Below the pieces are notes generated by a model that saw only the letters and a list, made by a program, of their open reading frames with translations, searched no databases and was not told the DNA's origin. 42,666 nt of DNA from 2-01-FULL-49-10 sp041652335 (lineage in GTDB: Bacteria; Patescibacteriota; Kazan-3B-28; UBA10110): NCBI GenBank assembly GCA_041652335.1, contig JBAZHL010000002.1, positions 1 to 42,666 on the forward strand, in the 5' to 3' direction. Position 1 is the stretch's first letter. Every line of letters starts with the position of its first letter. The position numbers and the translations under genes are program-made. Below, piece after piece: positions 1 through 9,291 of this stretch.

Positions 1-1374
1 TTCGAAGCGGATCTTGTTCCAAATATAGTTGAGGATGATGTACATCCCGATCGGTCGCAGTGATTCTTCCAAGTCGCGAATGTTAAACACCACCAACCCA
101 CGATCGAGATCGAAGTTGGTTGGTTTATTAAATACTCCGGCAAAGGTACCGGTAACATATTTGTCGAGCCGCTGAGCCAAGCTCTCGGCACCAGTCACAT
201 TTTTTAGCACATTATATAGATCCTCCATCGTGGGGGCAGGATTTTTTTGACTATTAATATCGATGGTGATGTCGCGAGAAGCGTAGGTCTCACGGATGGC
301 GCGATCCATCAGTGCGTCTTCTTCGGGAGTGAGCGCGCCTAACATTAAGTTCATCAAGCCCAGGATGGCGATAATAGCCCCTCGGAGATTTTTTTCTCCG
401 TCGGCGTCGGCTCCTAAATCTGGCAGATCAAACGGGTTGATTCGTTTATCGGAGTTAAGGCTGACCGATAGGTAGCTACCGCCAACCGCTTTAGATAGGG
501 TCTCGTATTCGTTTTCTGGGTCGATCACAAAGACATCGGTACCCAACATTAGGCTACGCATGATCTCCAGCTTTACGGCGTAGCTTTTACCACCACCGGA
601 TTTGGAGAATACAACCATGTTGGCGTTTTCGAGCTTAAACCGATCAAACAGGATCAGACTATTATTGTGGCGGTTAATGCCATAAAGGATACCTTCGTTA
701 GTGGTGAGATCGGAGGAAACAAATGGGAAAGTAGTGGCCAAAGAAGAGCTGGTCATATTGCGTAGCACCTGCAGTTGGTCGTAAGCCAATGGCAGGGTAG
801 AGTTAAGCCCCTCTTGCATTTGGAGCAGAGCTTGCTTGGTGTAAACCAATTGACCACCTAAGGCCGTCTCGATCCGATCAGTGGCTAAGTTGAGATCTTC
901 TAAACTCTTACTATATATAGTGAAATACAGGGCGTAGTGGAAGAAGCGCTCTAACCCACGTTGCAGGCGGTCGCGGAGCTCTTCGGCATCTTGATACGCT
1001 ACCTCCAATTCTGGATCACGGATCGCGCCCTTCTCCTCGTTAATGCGAAGAGAGGATTCCATCTCGGTGACTTTGCGACGGAGCAGCTGCATAATGTCCG
1101 AACTTTCCATTGGGTAGATGTGCATCGAGACATCAAAGCCCATATCAAAGTTGATGATCGGACTAAGCCAGTTAGTCTCGACATATTGAGGATAGGTGAG
1201 CACAAATAGTGTCCGGACGTAGTAGCTGTTTAGCTGGAGGTAGTTGGTTTTGAGGGCGATTGAAGTGGGGGCGATCAGATCGCGCACAGAAAATAAGCCT
1301 TGTTCAAAGACCTCCTGCGCTCGGCGTACAGCAGCCTCTTCTGGGTCGACTTTTTTGCGTTTAAATAAAGCCAT
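1..1374 (-). CDS. virB4: VirB4-like type IV secretion ATPase (3' end outside the window)
   Basis: Visible part is the first 458 residues; the gene continues beyond base 1. VirB4 ATPases power pilus assembly and substrate transfer at the inner membrane. I see an N-terminal VirB4/TrbE-type region (about 1-240), then the P-loop SKSGGGKSY with its lysine near residue 263, and the family motif VIDPENEYE around 284-292. The Walker B aspartate of the family should lie just past the window edge, so it cannot be checked. The first glycine of the usual GxxGxGKS loop is a serine here. The start ATG (1374-1372) overlaps the upstream stop as TAATG, so translation is probably coupled. It is the last visible gene of the operon driven by the promoter at 5424-5452. 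Confidence 0.9.
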   Translation of the reverse strand, partial: MALFKRKKVDPEEAAVRRAQEVFEQGLFSVRDLIAPTSIALKTNYLQLNSYYVRTLFVLTYPQYVETNWLSPIINFDMGFDVSMHIYPMESSDIMQLLRRKVTEMESSLRINEEKGAIRDPELEVAYQDAEELRDRLQRGLERFFHYALYFTIYSKSLEDLNLATDRIETALGGQLVYTKQALLQMQEGLNSTLPLAYDQLQVLRNMTSSSLATTFPFVSSDLTTNEGILYGINRHNNSLILFDRFKLENANMVVFSKSGGGKSYAVKLEIMRSLMLGTDVFVIDPENEYETLSKAVGGSYLSVSLNSDKRINPFDLPDLGADADGEKNLRGAIIAILGLMNLMLGALTPEEDALMDRAIRETYASRDITIDINSQKNPAPTMEDLYNVLKNVTGAESLAQRLDKYVTGTFAGVFNKPTNFDLDRGLVVFNIRDLEESLRPIGMYIILNYIWNKIRFE

Positions 1375-2057
1375 TATGATTCCTTTTCGGCTGCCATCTT
1401 AGTGATAACATCTGCATCTACGGCACTGATATTAAACAGTTTCTGCCGGCGGGCTAAATCTGGGTTGTAGGTAGAGTAGAGTAGATCGATTAGCTCCTCG
1501 GTGTTGAGTAGAGCGCTGCTGAGCCCTAAGGGCGCCAATCCGTTAACTACCAAATTGGCTCGACGGAGCAGCTCGGCTTTGTTCTCCTTAAATTTTCCGC
1601 TGACGGTAACGGCCTGTTTGCTAAATAGGCGAGTAAAAAAGTTACTGGCAGCGGCTAACCCGGGAGAGTAGGGGATCACCACGTAAAAGGTTTTGCTCAT
1701 AATATTAGCTACGCCGATCAACTCTTTGATAAAGTTGGTGTACTCTTGGGTTTGTAGCTGCAACAGTTCGTTGTTTTGCGCACGGCTAATATTGCCTAAA
1801 TGAGTTAGGTAGTTATCTAAATCTAAGATCCGCGATTGGACCACAATTTCGATCGGGAAGCCCAAGGCGTTAAGAAAGCTTTGGTAGTTTTCCAGTAGGG
1901 CGGTCTGTTCATCCTGCGATTTAAGGTTAAAGTTGATCGAGTTAACCATTAAAACGGCCCGTAGGCTGCCGTCCTTCATAACGATCGCCCCTTCTTTAAT
2001 GGACTTGAAGGGGAGATATTTTTGAGTACTGGCGGATGTTTTTTGTTTTTTGGCCAT
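1374..2057 (-). CDS. TraC/VirB4 N-terminal-like secretion protein
   Basis: A 227-residue soluble protein resembling the N-terminal domain of VirB4/TraC ATPases without the ATPase module. It has a basic start (MAKKQKTSASTQKYLPF), then the pattern IKEGAIVMKDGSLRAVLMV typical of the opening strands of the CagE/TrbE/VirB4 domain, and no P-loop. Such stand-alone domains commonly sit between PrgI and VirB4 genes in Patescibacteria. I infer it is a structural partner of the VirB4 hexamer. It lies 5 nt downstream of prgI and shares one base with the virB4 start (TAATG). The near-absence of spacing argues for one mRNA. No frameshift links it to virB4, which has its own complete N-terminal region. Confidence 0.75.
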   Translation of the reverse strand: MAKKQKTSASTQKYLPFKSIKEGAIVMKDGSLRAVLMVNSINFNLKSQDEQTALLENYQSFLNALGFPIEIVVQSRILDLDNYLTHLGNISRAQNNELLQLQTQEYTNFIKELIGVANIMSKTFYVVIPYSPGLAAASNFFTRLFSKQAVTVSGKFKENKAELLRRANLVVNGLAPLGLSSALLNTEELIDLLYSTYNPDLARRQKLFNISAVDADVITKMAAEKES

Positions 2058-2062
2058 GGATT

Positions 2063-2602
2063 TTAAACTTCGGTGTCTGATAAGACATCTTCTACCCCCA
2101 AATCGCGTTCGTTGGTGGGTGGAGCGGCGGGTTTGGTTGTGCCTAAATTATTAATTTCGTGGGTGGCGGAGATCTCTGCCACCTCCATTTTACCACCCGT
2201 ATCTAAGATAGTGGCCAATTTTTCGAGTTGGCTTTTGTCGATCGACTTAGCGGCAGTAGGAGTGGTAGCGGTTGGTTTGGCCAATTTAACCGCCATACTA
2301 TCTAAATGATTATTCTTATGCCAGAATCTCTGTTTGGGGGCAGTTAGAAAAGATCCTAAGCTGGCCAGGAAGGTAATAAACGGCCGGCCGTTTATCTGGA
2401 CAAAGGCTAACATCACGGCCAGAGCCATCAGAGCTAAACCGATGACTACGAATTCAGTTATAAACAGATAGCCAATAGCGTAATACTGGTAGGCGATAAA
2501 GGTAAGAGCCGCGCCGCCTAATAGATAGAGGAATTGCTTTAAGGTAAGCGGGCCTACCAGCTTATCTTCTTTATCGATATTTTGAGGGATCTTAGTAGCC
2601 AT
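2063..2602 (-). CDS. prgI: PrgI-family membrane protein of the T4SS
   Basis: A 179-residue protein. The first 35 residues (KIPQNIDKEDKLVGPLTLKQFLYLLGG) match the start of PrgI-family proteins, followed by two membrane segments at about 30-48 and 50-75 and the stretch INGRPFITFL just after them. PrgI-like proteins are small inner-membrane partners of VirB4 in Gram-positive and CPR conjugation systems. The tail (about 105-179) is hydrophilic, Thr/Ala/Pro rich and probably cytoplasmic. It lies 5 nt after virB6 and 5 nt before the TraC-like gene. The family call rests on the N-terminal pattern plus operon position. Confidence 0.85.
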   Translation of the reverse strand: MATKIPQNIDKEDKLVGPLTLKQFLYLLGGAALTFIAYQYYAIGYLFITEFVVIGLALMALAVMLAFVQINGRPFITFLASLGSFLTAPKQRFWHKNNHLDSMAVKLAKPTATTPTAAKSIDKSQLEKLATILDTGGKMEVAEISATHEINNLGTTKPAAPPTNERDLGVEDVLSDTEV

Positions 2603-2607
2603 AATGT

Positions 2608-5280
2608 TTATCTATTTTCTTGTGGCGGTAACTCTGCCTTAGTGTTTTGGCGAATCAGTCTAACTCGCTGCAGGACCTGCGATAAGCGAGTGTTGTTTAA
2701 AGTGGTACCGGTCATGCCAGCGCCCAATCCGCCAGAATCTTGGAAGAACTTATCTAAGTTATTTTTAGTGGTCTGGTCTAACGCACTATCCACGGTCATG
2801 TCGTCAGTTACATCGGCGATATCTCCGACCCGGCTGATCAACTGGTCGTACATGTTATTGGCTCCGGTGTGGATGTTGTCTCTAACAGCTTCCACGGTTA
2901 ACTTAGGATCATCTTCAATCCGCTCTTGGATGAGTAGATCAACGGCTTGTTGATAGCTTTGAGTAGTATCACTTCCTAACTCGGCGCTGACTTGAGCGGA
3001 TAGGTCACCAGCAGTTTGTTGGGCGGAGCGAGTCTCATCTAAGGCAGGTTTGATCCGATCGATCAGTTGTCCAATTGTCATATTCCCGGCTTTAGCCCGA
3101 TCTCGCAGTTGGCGGGATAGTTGGATATCGGCGGGCGACATCTGAGCCTCCTGCGAGATGATGGCCAAGGCGGATATCTCTTCTTCTCTAATAGCAGGGA
3201 TATCCACGCGGAGCTGGGTTTTGCCAATTGCTCTTCCCTCTGAAAGGTCGCTCATAATAGCGGTGCCATCTTCGTGTTGAGCCAAGGCATCGAGAATCTC
3301 AGGGCGAATTTTTTCTAATTCAGCCTGAGCGGCTGGACTTTTAGATAGTTTATCGATCGCGGGGCTCTCGATCATAGTATCGATAGCCTGTTCGTCTAAG
3401 CGGAACGGTTTTAACGCAGCGGTTAGTGTGCCGCGAGCGATCTTTGAACGGGCTTCTGCCTGAGCTAACTGCAGCTCTCGGCTACTGGAAGCGTAATGGG
3501 GAGCGGAGATGCCTCCCGCAGCTTCATCATCCAGATCATCCCGCTGGGTTGGTATGTACTGGTTGCCTCTTTTATCGGCTGGAGGTTCCACGTCGCGACT
3601 ATCCAGATAGTAGGCTTTCATGGTTGGGTCTACTAAGCGATCTCTCTCGAAGGTGGTCAGACGTTTGATGCGGGAAGTTAGCCAGCCCTGGTTATTTTTC
3701 TCATTCTTATCGGCCATAAACTCACCATATAGGTCGGCGTCTGTGATTTTTTGTTGATCGCTTCGGCTATCTTTCATCTTTGGATCTTGCTGATGTATGG
3801 CGTGTTGCATTGAGCGGAGCAACCGGTAGGCGTTATAGCGTTCCTTAGGAACCAGTCTGGTGTTACGAACTACATCATCAGCCACGCGAGCGTTAGTAGC
3901 ATAGTTGATGTAGCTATCTGATGAGTCTAATAGGGTTTTGGCCAATGCGTCATACCCAGCATAGCCGTGCCGTTTAGCAGTTTCTTCGTGAACCTCTCCG
4001 CGAACACCCTTGATTAACCCAGGACGCCACGGATTCCACCCAGCTATATTCAAATCCGCAAGACGGGTGACACCGCGAGCGGCTGCCATGCCAGATTCAC
4101 TTTCTCTGGTTTTTTTCAGTGCTTCCCGGGCTTTTTTGATAGTTGCTGGGATAGCGCCTATTTGGGTTCCAATGTTTCTAAATTTTCCAAATTTTTCACT
4201 ACCGGTAGCTAAGTTCAACAGACCACCGGTGGCACTGCGGGTTAGGCCAATGCCCTTCCCGGCCAGATTTTTGCCGGTGACTGTATCGGCCGCTTGCTTC
4301 CACCCTTTCTGACCCAGGCTGATCATCTTGTTGGGTGATTCCACCAATCCAGTGAGAGAGCCACCTAACTTTAACATCTTAGGCACGGTACCGCCCATAT
4401 AGATCAGAGTCATGCCAATGATGAAGGAAAATAGATCTTTTATGTTATCACCCAGTGAGCCGTTGGGTACATTGATGGAGTTGCTGAGTTCGTAAATAAA
4501 CTCACTGGGTTTACCACTTTCGATCTGTTCAAGCACAAATACTCCCAACGCCAGAATGGCGTAGGTGATTGGCATAGCCAGTAACCACTTGAATACATTC
4601 TCAAACCACTGAGATGCCATTTTTTGAGTTGTAGGTAGCACGCTCAAACCAAACGATAACGGGGCAATGATCAACATCACAAACAGGTTGATAGCTCGCT
4701 CGATCAGCAGTAGGGCTAACTTGATCAATACCCAGGCGGATATGACCATGGCGACTAATACCAAAACAGTGCCATTGCTAAACTGAAAAAAGTGATCCGT
4801 GATCTTGATGCCGGCCAGATCTTTTAGGTAGGTGGTAATATCGGTGAGAGTCACTCCAATTCCGGTAGCGGAAAATAAATAGGACACACTGTTGAGCAGC
4901 GCATTGCCAACCTCAAGTAGGGCATAGAAGATAGGTTGGCTAAGATTGGCTAAAATGGCCATGATGATAAAGCTCCCCAAAAACTTTTTGATGTTGTAGG
5001 TGCCGGTACCAATACGTAGAATAATAGCAATCGAGGCAATTAGTAGCCCCAGGAGCAAAAACCCGTTGGCTAAACTAAGTGCGGCGGCGTGGGCGCCGTC
5101 CAGAGTTTTGGCTAACGCCGAGTCGGAGGAGAAGACCCAGTTGGGTTCGCCTAACAGGATGTCTAATATTTGGTTAACGATCGGCATAATAATGCCGGCG
5201 ATCATCTCAGCGAGCAGACCGATAAATCTGCTTAGTAGCTCTACCAGTCCCATCCCCAATTTAGTGATAAAGTCGCTCAT
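2608..5280 (-). CDS. VirB6/TrbL-like polytopic secretion channel protein with long soluble tail
   Basis: First gene of the secretion operon, 890 residues. Residues 1 to about 330 contain roughly six or seven hydrophobic segments, for example around 10-42, 62-90, 100-125, 172-215 and 235-255, as in VirB6/TrbL inner-membrane channel subunits. The remaining 560 or so residues are hydrophilic, rich in charge and Gln/Asp, with helical heptad-like stretches and no motif I recognise. Classical VirB6 is about 300 residues, so two thirds of this protein is an extension. No clear Shine-Dalgarno precedes the ATG. Transcription probably starts about 137 nt upstream. VirB6 is inferred from topology and neighbours, not from a diagnostic motif. 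Confidence 0.8.
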   Translation of the reverse strand: MSDFITKLGMGLVELLSRFIGLLAEMIAGIIMPIVNQILDILLGEPNWVFSSDSALAKTLDGAHAAALSLANGFLLLGLLIASIAIILRIGTGTYNIKKFLGSFIIMAILANLSQPIFYALLEVGNALLNSVSYLFSATGIGVTLTDITTYLKDLAGIKITDHFFQFSNGTVLVLVAMVISAWVLIKLALLLIERAINLFVMLIIAPLSFGLSVLPTTQKMASQWFENVFKWLLAMPITYAILALGVFVLEQIESGKPSEFIYELSNSINVPNGSLGDNIKDLFSFIIGMTLIYMGGTVPKMLKLGGSLTGLVESPNKMISLGQKGWKQAADTVTGKNLAGKGIGLTRSATGGLLNLATGSEKFGKFRNIGTQIGAIPATIKKAREALKKTRESESGMAAARGVTRLADLNIAGWNPWRPGLIKGVRGEVHEETAKRHGYAGYDALAKTLLDSSDSYINYATNARVADDVVRNTRLVPKERYNAYRLLRSMQHAIHQQDPKMKDSRSDQQKITDADLYGEFMADKNEKNNQGWLTSRIKRLTTFERDRLVDPTMKAYYLDSRDVEPPADKRGNQYIPTQRDDLDDEAAGGISAPHYASSSRELQLAQAEARSKIARGTLTAALKPFRLDEQAIDTMIESPAIDKLSKSPAAQAELEKIRPEILDALAQHEDGTAIMSDLSEGRAIGKTQLRVDIPAIREEEISALAIISQEAQMSPADIQLSRQLRDRAKAGNMTIGQLIDRIKPALDETRSAQQTAGDLSAQVSAELGSDTTQSYQQAVDLLIQERIEDDPKLTVEAVRDNIHTGANNMYDQLISRVGDIADVTDDMTVDSALDQTTKNNLDKFFQDSGGLGAGMTGTTLNNTRLSQVLQRVRLIRQNTKAELPPQENR

Positions 5281-5423
5281 AACAATGTTTTAGTTACTGG
5301 GTTAAAACTGATCTGAGATATTAAGCTAATACCCCCTGAGAGGCTCGAAGGGGGATTTAGGGAAGGATTGTATTTGGTATTTGTTTTTTTCATACCTGTT
5401 TGGGTTGGTTTTGACGTTACTTT

Positions 5424-5452
5424 ATTATAGCAGATATTTTTATTTTAGTCAA
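5424..5452 (-). promoter_or_regulatory. Strong sigma-70-type promoter of the T4SS operon
   Basis: On the minus strand, TTGACT (5452-5447), a 17-nt spacer and a perfect TATAAT (5429-5424). Start of transcription is expected near 5417, giving a leader of about 137 nt before virB6. Confidence 0.85.
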
Positions 5453-5564
5453 CCCCTTTACCGATAAGCAGAATTAGGGTCGGGGAGTGTGTTTTTGGCC
5501 AGTTGATGGGTGCCTCGTGTTCTTTACAAAATCGGCAATATGTGATGTAATAAAGTAGCTGTAG

Positions 5565-5570
5565 TATAAT
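5565..5570 (+). promoter_or_regulatory. -10 box upstream of the PEGA protein gene
   Basis: A perfect TATAAT 21 nt before the ATG at 5592. No good -35 lies 16-18 nt upstream, so this is either an activator-dependent or a weak promoter. The predicted leader is about 15 nt. Confidence 0.5.
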
Positions 5571-5591
5571 GTTTTTAGATAATCAACGCAG

Positions 5592-7070
5592 ATGACTGAT
5601 CCAAAACCCGAGCCTACTCCGCCAAAAATGGACAGCTTGTCGTCGGAGCAGTTGCCAAGCGACCTCCGAGTGGCCGTGTCTGGAGGGGGGATAGACAAGC
5701 CAAATCGTTTGGGTTCTGTGGCGGTACTCCCTGGTGAACCTCGAAAGAAGGGGAACGGATCTAAATGGTTGGCCATTGGCGGTATTGTCCTGTTTGTACT
5801 GTTGCTTTTAACTGGAACGGCCTATTTTCTGTTGGGGAAGGTTAATTTAGGGATCAATCGGGGGACATTAAAACTGACTCTGGATCCGGCGGGGGCGGAC
5901 GTGGTGATCGATGGTAAATTTAAGCGGCAGTCGGTTAGCTCGTTGAACATCAAATTAAAAGCGGGCGAACATACCCTAATAGCCACTAAGGAAGGTTATC
6001 TTGATTGGGAGCAGGAGTTTACTTTATCGGCCAGCGAGACAAAAGAGATCAATTTAAAGTTGGATCCTACCCCAAATATCGAAGTATTGATCGAGGGTAA
6101 CATCGCCTTTCCGGAATTGGTTAGAAACGGGGCGGCGGTGGCCTACCTCACGCCGGGTAGTGGATTTTCGGTAACAGATCTAAGCGTTAAAGAGCAGGCC
6201 GCTTTGTTTGGTGGGGAGATAATCCCACAGACCCAATTGGTCAACTGGGCGCCAGGTGAGCCGATGGCTTTAGTCAAACTCGGTGGTAATCCCAAACTAC
6301 CCAACGTTTACGATAACCGAGGGGTGCGGGGTCGGTTTGTACCGCTGGGCGAGCGACCGGTACAGGGTGCGCCGCGAGATACGGGCATAAGCACGTGGTT
6401 GTTTGATGATGCACGCCAAACCGCTCAGGGATGGCAGCCAGTTTGGTTAAACGAGAGTATTCAAAATCTTGATTTTTCACCGGATGGCAGCCGGATAGTT
6501 TATCTTTATATCACTGCTGACGGCGAGCGATCGTTAGTGGTGGCTCACCCAGACGGAGGGGATTGGGAACGAGTAGCGCTGGAGGTAACCTTGGAAGATC
6601 CGGAGTTGGTTTGGCTGAATAACGACCAATACATTTTGATGATCGATGCCAACGGCAACGACGGCAATGATCAGTTATTTGATTTGGCGAGTAAAAATCT
6701 TAATACGGTGATGCCTGATCGAATAGCAAATACACCGGTGGCCAGCTCACCGGATGGCACTCGGATCTTGTATATATCCGGAGAGAACGGTCGCAAGTTG
6801 GCGGTATGGAACGTGGTCAGCAACTCCCGCGAAAAATTATTTGAGAGCGAGATCGGTGAGAGTACACAGTTTGTGTGGCAGACTGATAATAGGTTTATTG
6901 TTAGTAAGGATGATGGCAGCCTGTGGTATTGGGATCTCAACGGTAAAGAAAAGCCGGTGCAATTTATTAGCGCGGTGGGAGCGCTGGAGCCAGTTCGGTT
7001 ACTTTATTCGATTATTAATCACCAATTGCTGGTAGTTGAGCAGACACGTATTTTAAGTCTGAAGGCTTAA
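5592..7070 (+). CDS. Membrane-anchored PEGA-domain protein with beta-propeller-like region
   Basis: 492 residues. A Pro-rich cytoplasmic N-terminus (1-57) is followed by one membrane segment (about 59-82) and a PEGA domain (about 91-159) with the characteristic LDPAGADVVIDGK and LKAGEHTLIATKEGY patterns. The outer C-terminal part (about 165-492) has repeated strand patterns such as LDFSPDGSRIVYLY and VASSPDGTRILYIS, as in TolB/WD40-like propellers. PEGA domains are typical of S-layer-associated or surface proteins. The N-in, C-out topology is inferred. The gene is divergent from the secretion operon and 4 nt from the next gene, so the two probably share an mRNA. Its partner or ligand is unknown. 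Confidence 0.8.
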   Translation: MTDPKPEPTPPKMDSLSSEQLPSDLRVAVSGGGIDKPNRLGSVAVLPGEPRKKGNGSKWLAIGGIVLFVLLLLTGTAYFLLGKVNLGINRGTLKLTLDPAGADVVIDGKFKRQSVSSLNIKLKAGEHTLIATKEGYLDWEQEFTLSASETKEINLKLDPTPNIEVLIEGNIAFPELVRNGAAVAYLTPGSGFSVTDLSVKEQAALFGGEIIPQTQLVNWAPGEPMALVKLGGNPKLPNVYDNRGVRGRFVPLGERPVQGAPRDTGISTWLFDDARQTAQGWQPVWLNESIQNLDFSPDGSRIVYLYITADGERSLVVAHPDGGDWERVALEVTLEDPELVWLNNDQYILMIDANGNDGNDQLFDLASKNLNTVMPDRIANTPVASSPDGTRILYISGENGRKLAVWNVVSNSREKLFESEIGESTQFVWQTDNRFIVSKDDGSLWYWDLNGKEKPVQFISAVGALEPVRLLYSIINHQLLVVEQTRILSLKA

Positions 7071-7074
7071 CGAC

Positions 7075-9231
7075 ATGGCCGACGAAGTAGGAGGGATACA
7101 ACAGTGGTCAACTGGTAGTGGTGATGATGACGATCAGCGCCAACAAAAGGATCGAGATGACTCGAACCAGCCTTCAAATACAAGACGTCAACCCAAAAAA
7201 AAGAGCGAAGACAAACCCAAGAAGTCGGATCAGTCGGGAAAACCTACCGGAAAAGACAAAGACGACGATAAAAAGATCCCTCGAGGCAGCCGGCCCTCTG
7301 GGGCAGATAAAAAGGCAAGCGGTGAACCGCAGCCCAAGCCCGCTCCGACTACTAAGCCAGCGGCTCAACCTTCGGGAGCGGGGAGTGGGGCTGGCCAAGC
7401 CGGAAAGGCGGTAGGTGAAGCTGCCGGTAAAGCGCGAGCAGGGGCAGAAGCGGCCGCCCGGCCTGCGGTTGAGGCGGGGAGACAGGCGGCGGTTCAGGCA
7501 ACAGCCAGGTTGGCAGAGGCAGCGGCCAGGATAGCGGCAGAGGTGGCGGCCAAGGTAGCGAAGGCAACCGAAAAGATAGTCCAAGCGGTAGTTAAATTTT
7601 TGAGTAACCCGTATGTTTTAGCGGCAGTTTTGGTGATCGTAATTGTGATGGTGTTATTCAATATCTTTATGGGATCGGTTAACCAAATTAGTAGTTTGGC
7701 GGGCGGATCGATCTTTGTGCCAGCCGACCATAATAATCCCGCTCATCAGCAGATCGTTAACCGACTAAAAGAAAAGATGAGTGGTTGCGACCCAAAACTG
7801 GTGGTTTATGATGGCGGAATTAGCGATATTGATTGGCAAGTTGATCCGACCAGCGGTGGATACACTCATAAGTTGGACATTAGATTATTGAAGACCTTAG
7901 ATTATTTGACCGACAAACATCGTATTCGGATCGATCTGCTAAAGACTGGCGCTCCAGATCTGGTGCGGGATCTTTTTTTGAAAAAGAAGGCTCAGTATAG
8001 TTCGACTGGCCAGGATGAAGTTGAACAGAAGGAGACTTTGTCGGCTTTTACCACTGGCCAGGCCATGGCGATAGTGGAGATCGACCGAACCAAGATCCCG
8101 GAGCTGCAGTCGGCCGATGTGGCTTGTAACGCGCCGGTGCCGGCGCCGATTGAGGTTGGTTGGCAACGAACGGTGGGGGAAAAAACCATCCGTCCTATCT
8201 GGGAGGAACTGGCTTATGATGTAGGATTTTTGGATAAGAATTATTTTATTTATCAGGGAGTTGCCGGAAGTGATGACCAGATGGCGATCCAACGAGTGGC
8301 GCGCGCATATAAATTAAGCGAACCAGTGGACGGTGCTTATGATCTATACAAGGAGACATTTAACAAGTTGCCTCGCATTGTGGATCTGATTGATCGGGCA
8401 TTAGTCTATGGCCAGAATAATTTTTCGGGCGACCAGGCGTTGGACTCTCGAGCATTAGCGTATCTGCAAAAAGCGAGAGAGAGCTATGCATCGCTGGTGA
8501 CCTTGGTAAGTGGAATAAATAGTGGGATGGCTGAAGAGGAGATCGCGGAGACGATCAAAGAGCTGGGGGCGGATGGCAGTTTGGCCACCATGAGAACGGG
8601 TGCCCGGTTTGTGTATAAAGCCACGCAGGTTAAGAATAGTGTTAACTGGGCCAAGAAGAAAAAAAATGGGGATCTGACTTGGATTAAAGCAGATGAGTCG
8701 CGCAACAAGATCCGCCAGGTATTGGCGGAGCTGTTGGTGATGCCACGGGACACCTCGCTCGAAGGAACCCCAAAGTTGTTTGATAGTAGCTTGGTAGCAA
8801 AACAGATAATTACTTTTTCGCCGGAGGATGATTTAGATAATGGCTTGGAGAACGTGGATGTATTTCCCAGAGGGATTGTATCGGTCAATACGGGTGGAGT
8901 AGCGATGGAGACTCTGTCGGTTGATTCAACTACTGGCAATGCGGTAGGTAATGGGTTAATCGATTATGCCGACAGCCAGTTTAGCCACGCCCCGATCGAT
9001 AACGGTACCTTTAGTAAAAATGGCGCTAACTATATTTACAAACAAGTTCGCCCAGAGGACTCAACCTGGGAAAAGGTGGGCGCCTTTGTTTGGAACTATC
9101 TAACGATGCCAGGGCAGTTATCATCAGCCAATGACAAGCTACACGAGCTAACGGTGGGGGGATGTGTGTCGGGGATGAACGAAAGCTGTCGCAAGGTCAG
9201 CTATAAAGATTTTCTATATGTGGCCTTTTAG
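7075..9231 (+). CDS. Large single-pass membrane protein of unknown function
   Basis: 718 residues that I cannot assign to a family. Residues 1-100 are a disordered Asp/Lys/Pro/Gln-rich cytoplasmic stretch. Residues about 101-175 form an Ala-rich, probably helical segment (EAAARPAVEAGRQAAV and similar). One membrane segment lies at about 178-200, and about 515 residues follow outside. The outer part has only a few cysteines and no recognised catalytic motif. It starts 4 nt after the PEGA gene, so both are likely co-expressed surface or envelope components. Location beside the secretion operon invites the idea of an accessory T4SS component, but nothing in the sequence proves that. A minus-strand reading frame inside it looks like a shadow. 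Confidence 0.75.
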   Translation: MADEVGGIQQWSTGSGDDDDQRQQKDRDDSNQPSNTRRQPKKKSEDKPKKSDQSGKPTGKDKDDDKKIPRGSRPSGADKKASGEPQPKPAPTTKPAAQPSGAGSGAGQAGKAVGEAAGKARAGAEAAARPAVEAGRQAAVQATARLAEAAARIAAEVAAKVAKATEKIVQAVVKFLSNPYVLAAVLVIVIVMVLFNIFMGSVNQISSLAGGSIFVPADHNNPAHQQIVNRLKEKMSGCDPKLVVYDGGISDIDWQVDPTSGGYTHKLDIRLLKTLDYLTDKHRIRIDLLKTGAPDLVRDLFLKKKAQYSSTGQDEVEQKETLSAFTTGQAMAIVEIDRTKIPELQSADVACNAPVPAPIEVGWQRTVGEKTIRPIWEELAYDVGFLDKNYFIYQGVAGSDDQMAIQRVARAYKLSEPVDGAYDLYKETFNKLPRIVDLIDRALVYGQNNFSGDQALDSRALAYLQKARESYASLVTLVSGINSGMAEEEIAETIKELGADGSLATMRTGARFVYKATQVKNSVNWAKKKKNGDLTWIKADESRNKIRQVLAELLVMPRDTSLEGTPKLFDSSLVAKQIITFSPEDDLDNGLENVDVFPRGIVSVNTGGVAMETLSVDSTTGNAVGNGLIDYADSQFSHAPIDNGTFSKNGANYIYKQVRPEDSTWEKVGAFVWNYLTMPGQLSSANDKLHELTVGGCVSGMNESCRKVSYKDFLYVAF

Positions 9232-9234
9232 GGC

Positions 9235-9263
9235 TTGGTGAGCCGGGGGTGCCAGTATATAAT
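9235..9263 (+). promoter_or_regulatory. Promoter of tRNA-Ser(GCU)
   Basis: TTGGTG (9235-9240), 17-nt spacer, perfect TATAAT (9258-9263). Start is expected near 9270, about 22 nt before the mature tRNA. It begins right after the stop codon of the preceding gene. Confidence 0.7.
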
Positions 9264-9291
9264 ATGGTAGTCCCACATTGAAAAATCTTAA

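Larger units (their letters stand above)
5281..5591. other. Divergent intergenic region between the T4SS operon and the PEGA gene
   Basis: This 311-bp gap has no convincing ORF. It holds the minus-strand promoter (5424-5452), a weaker plus-strand -10 box (5565-5570), and, inside the presumed virB6 leader, a small hairpin at 5332-5354 (six pairs of CCCCCT with AGGGGG, 11-nt loop). The hairpin has no adjacent T-run on the minus strand, so it is not an evident terminator. It may influence leader stability or translation. Confidence 0.6.

Noticed and set aside
8484..8939. A 151-codon minus-strand frame inside the 718-residue protein
   Set aside because: Composition is typical of antisense shadows; the plus-strand protein is continuous and has a sensible topology.
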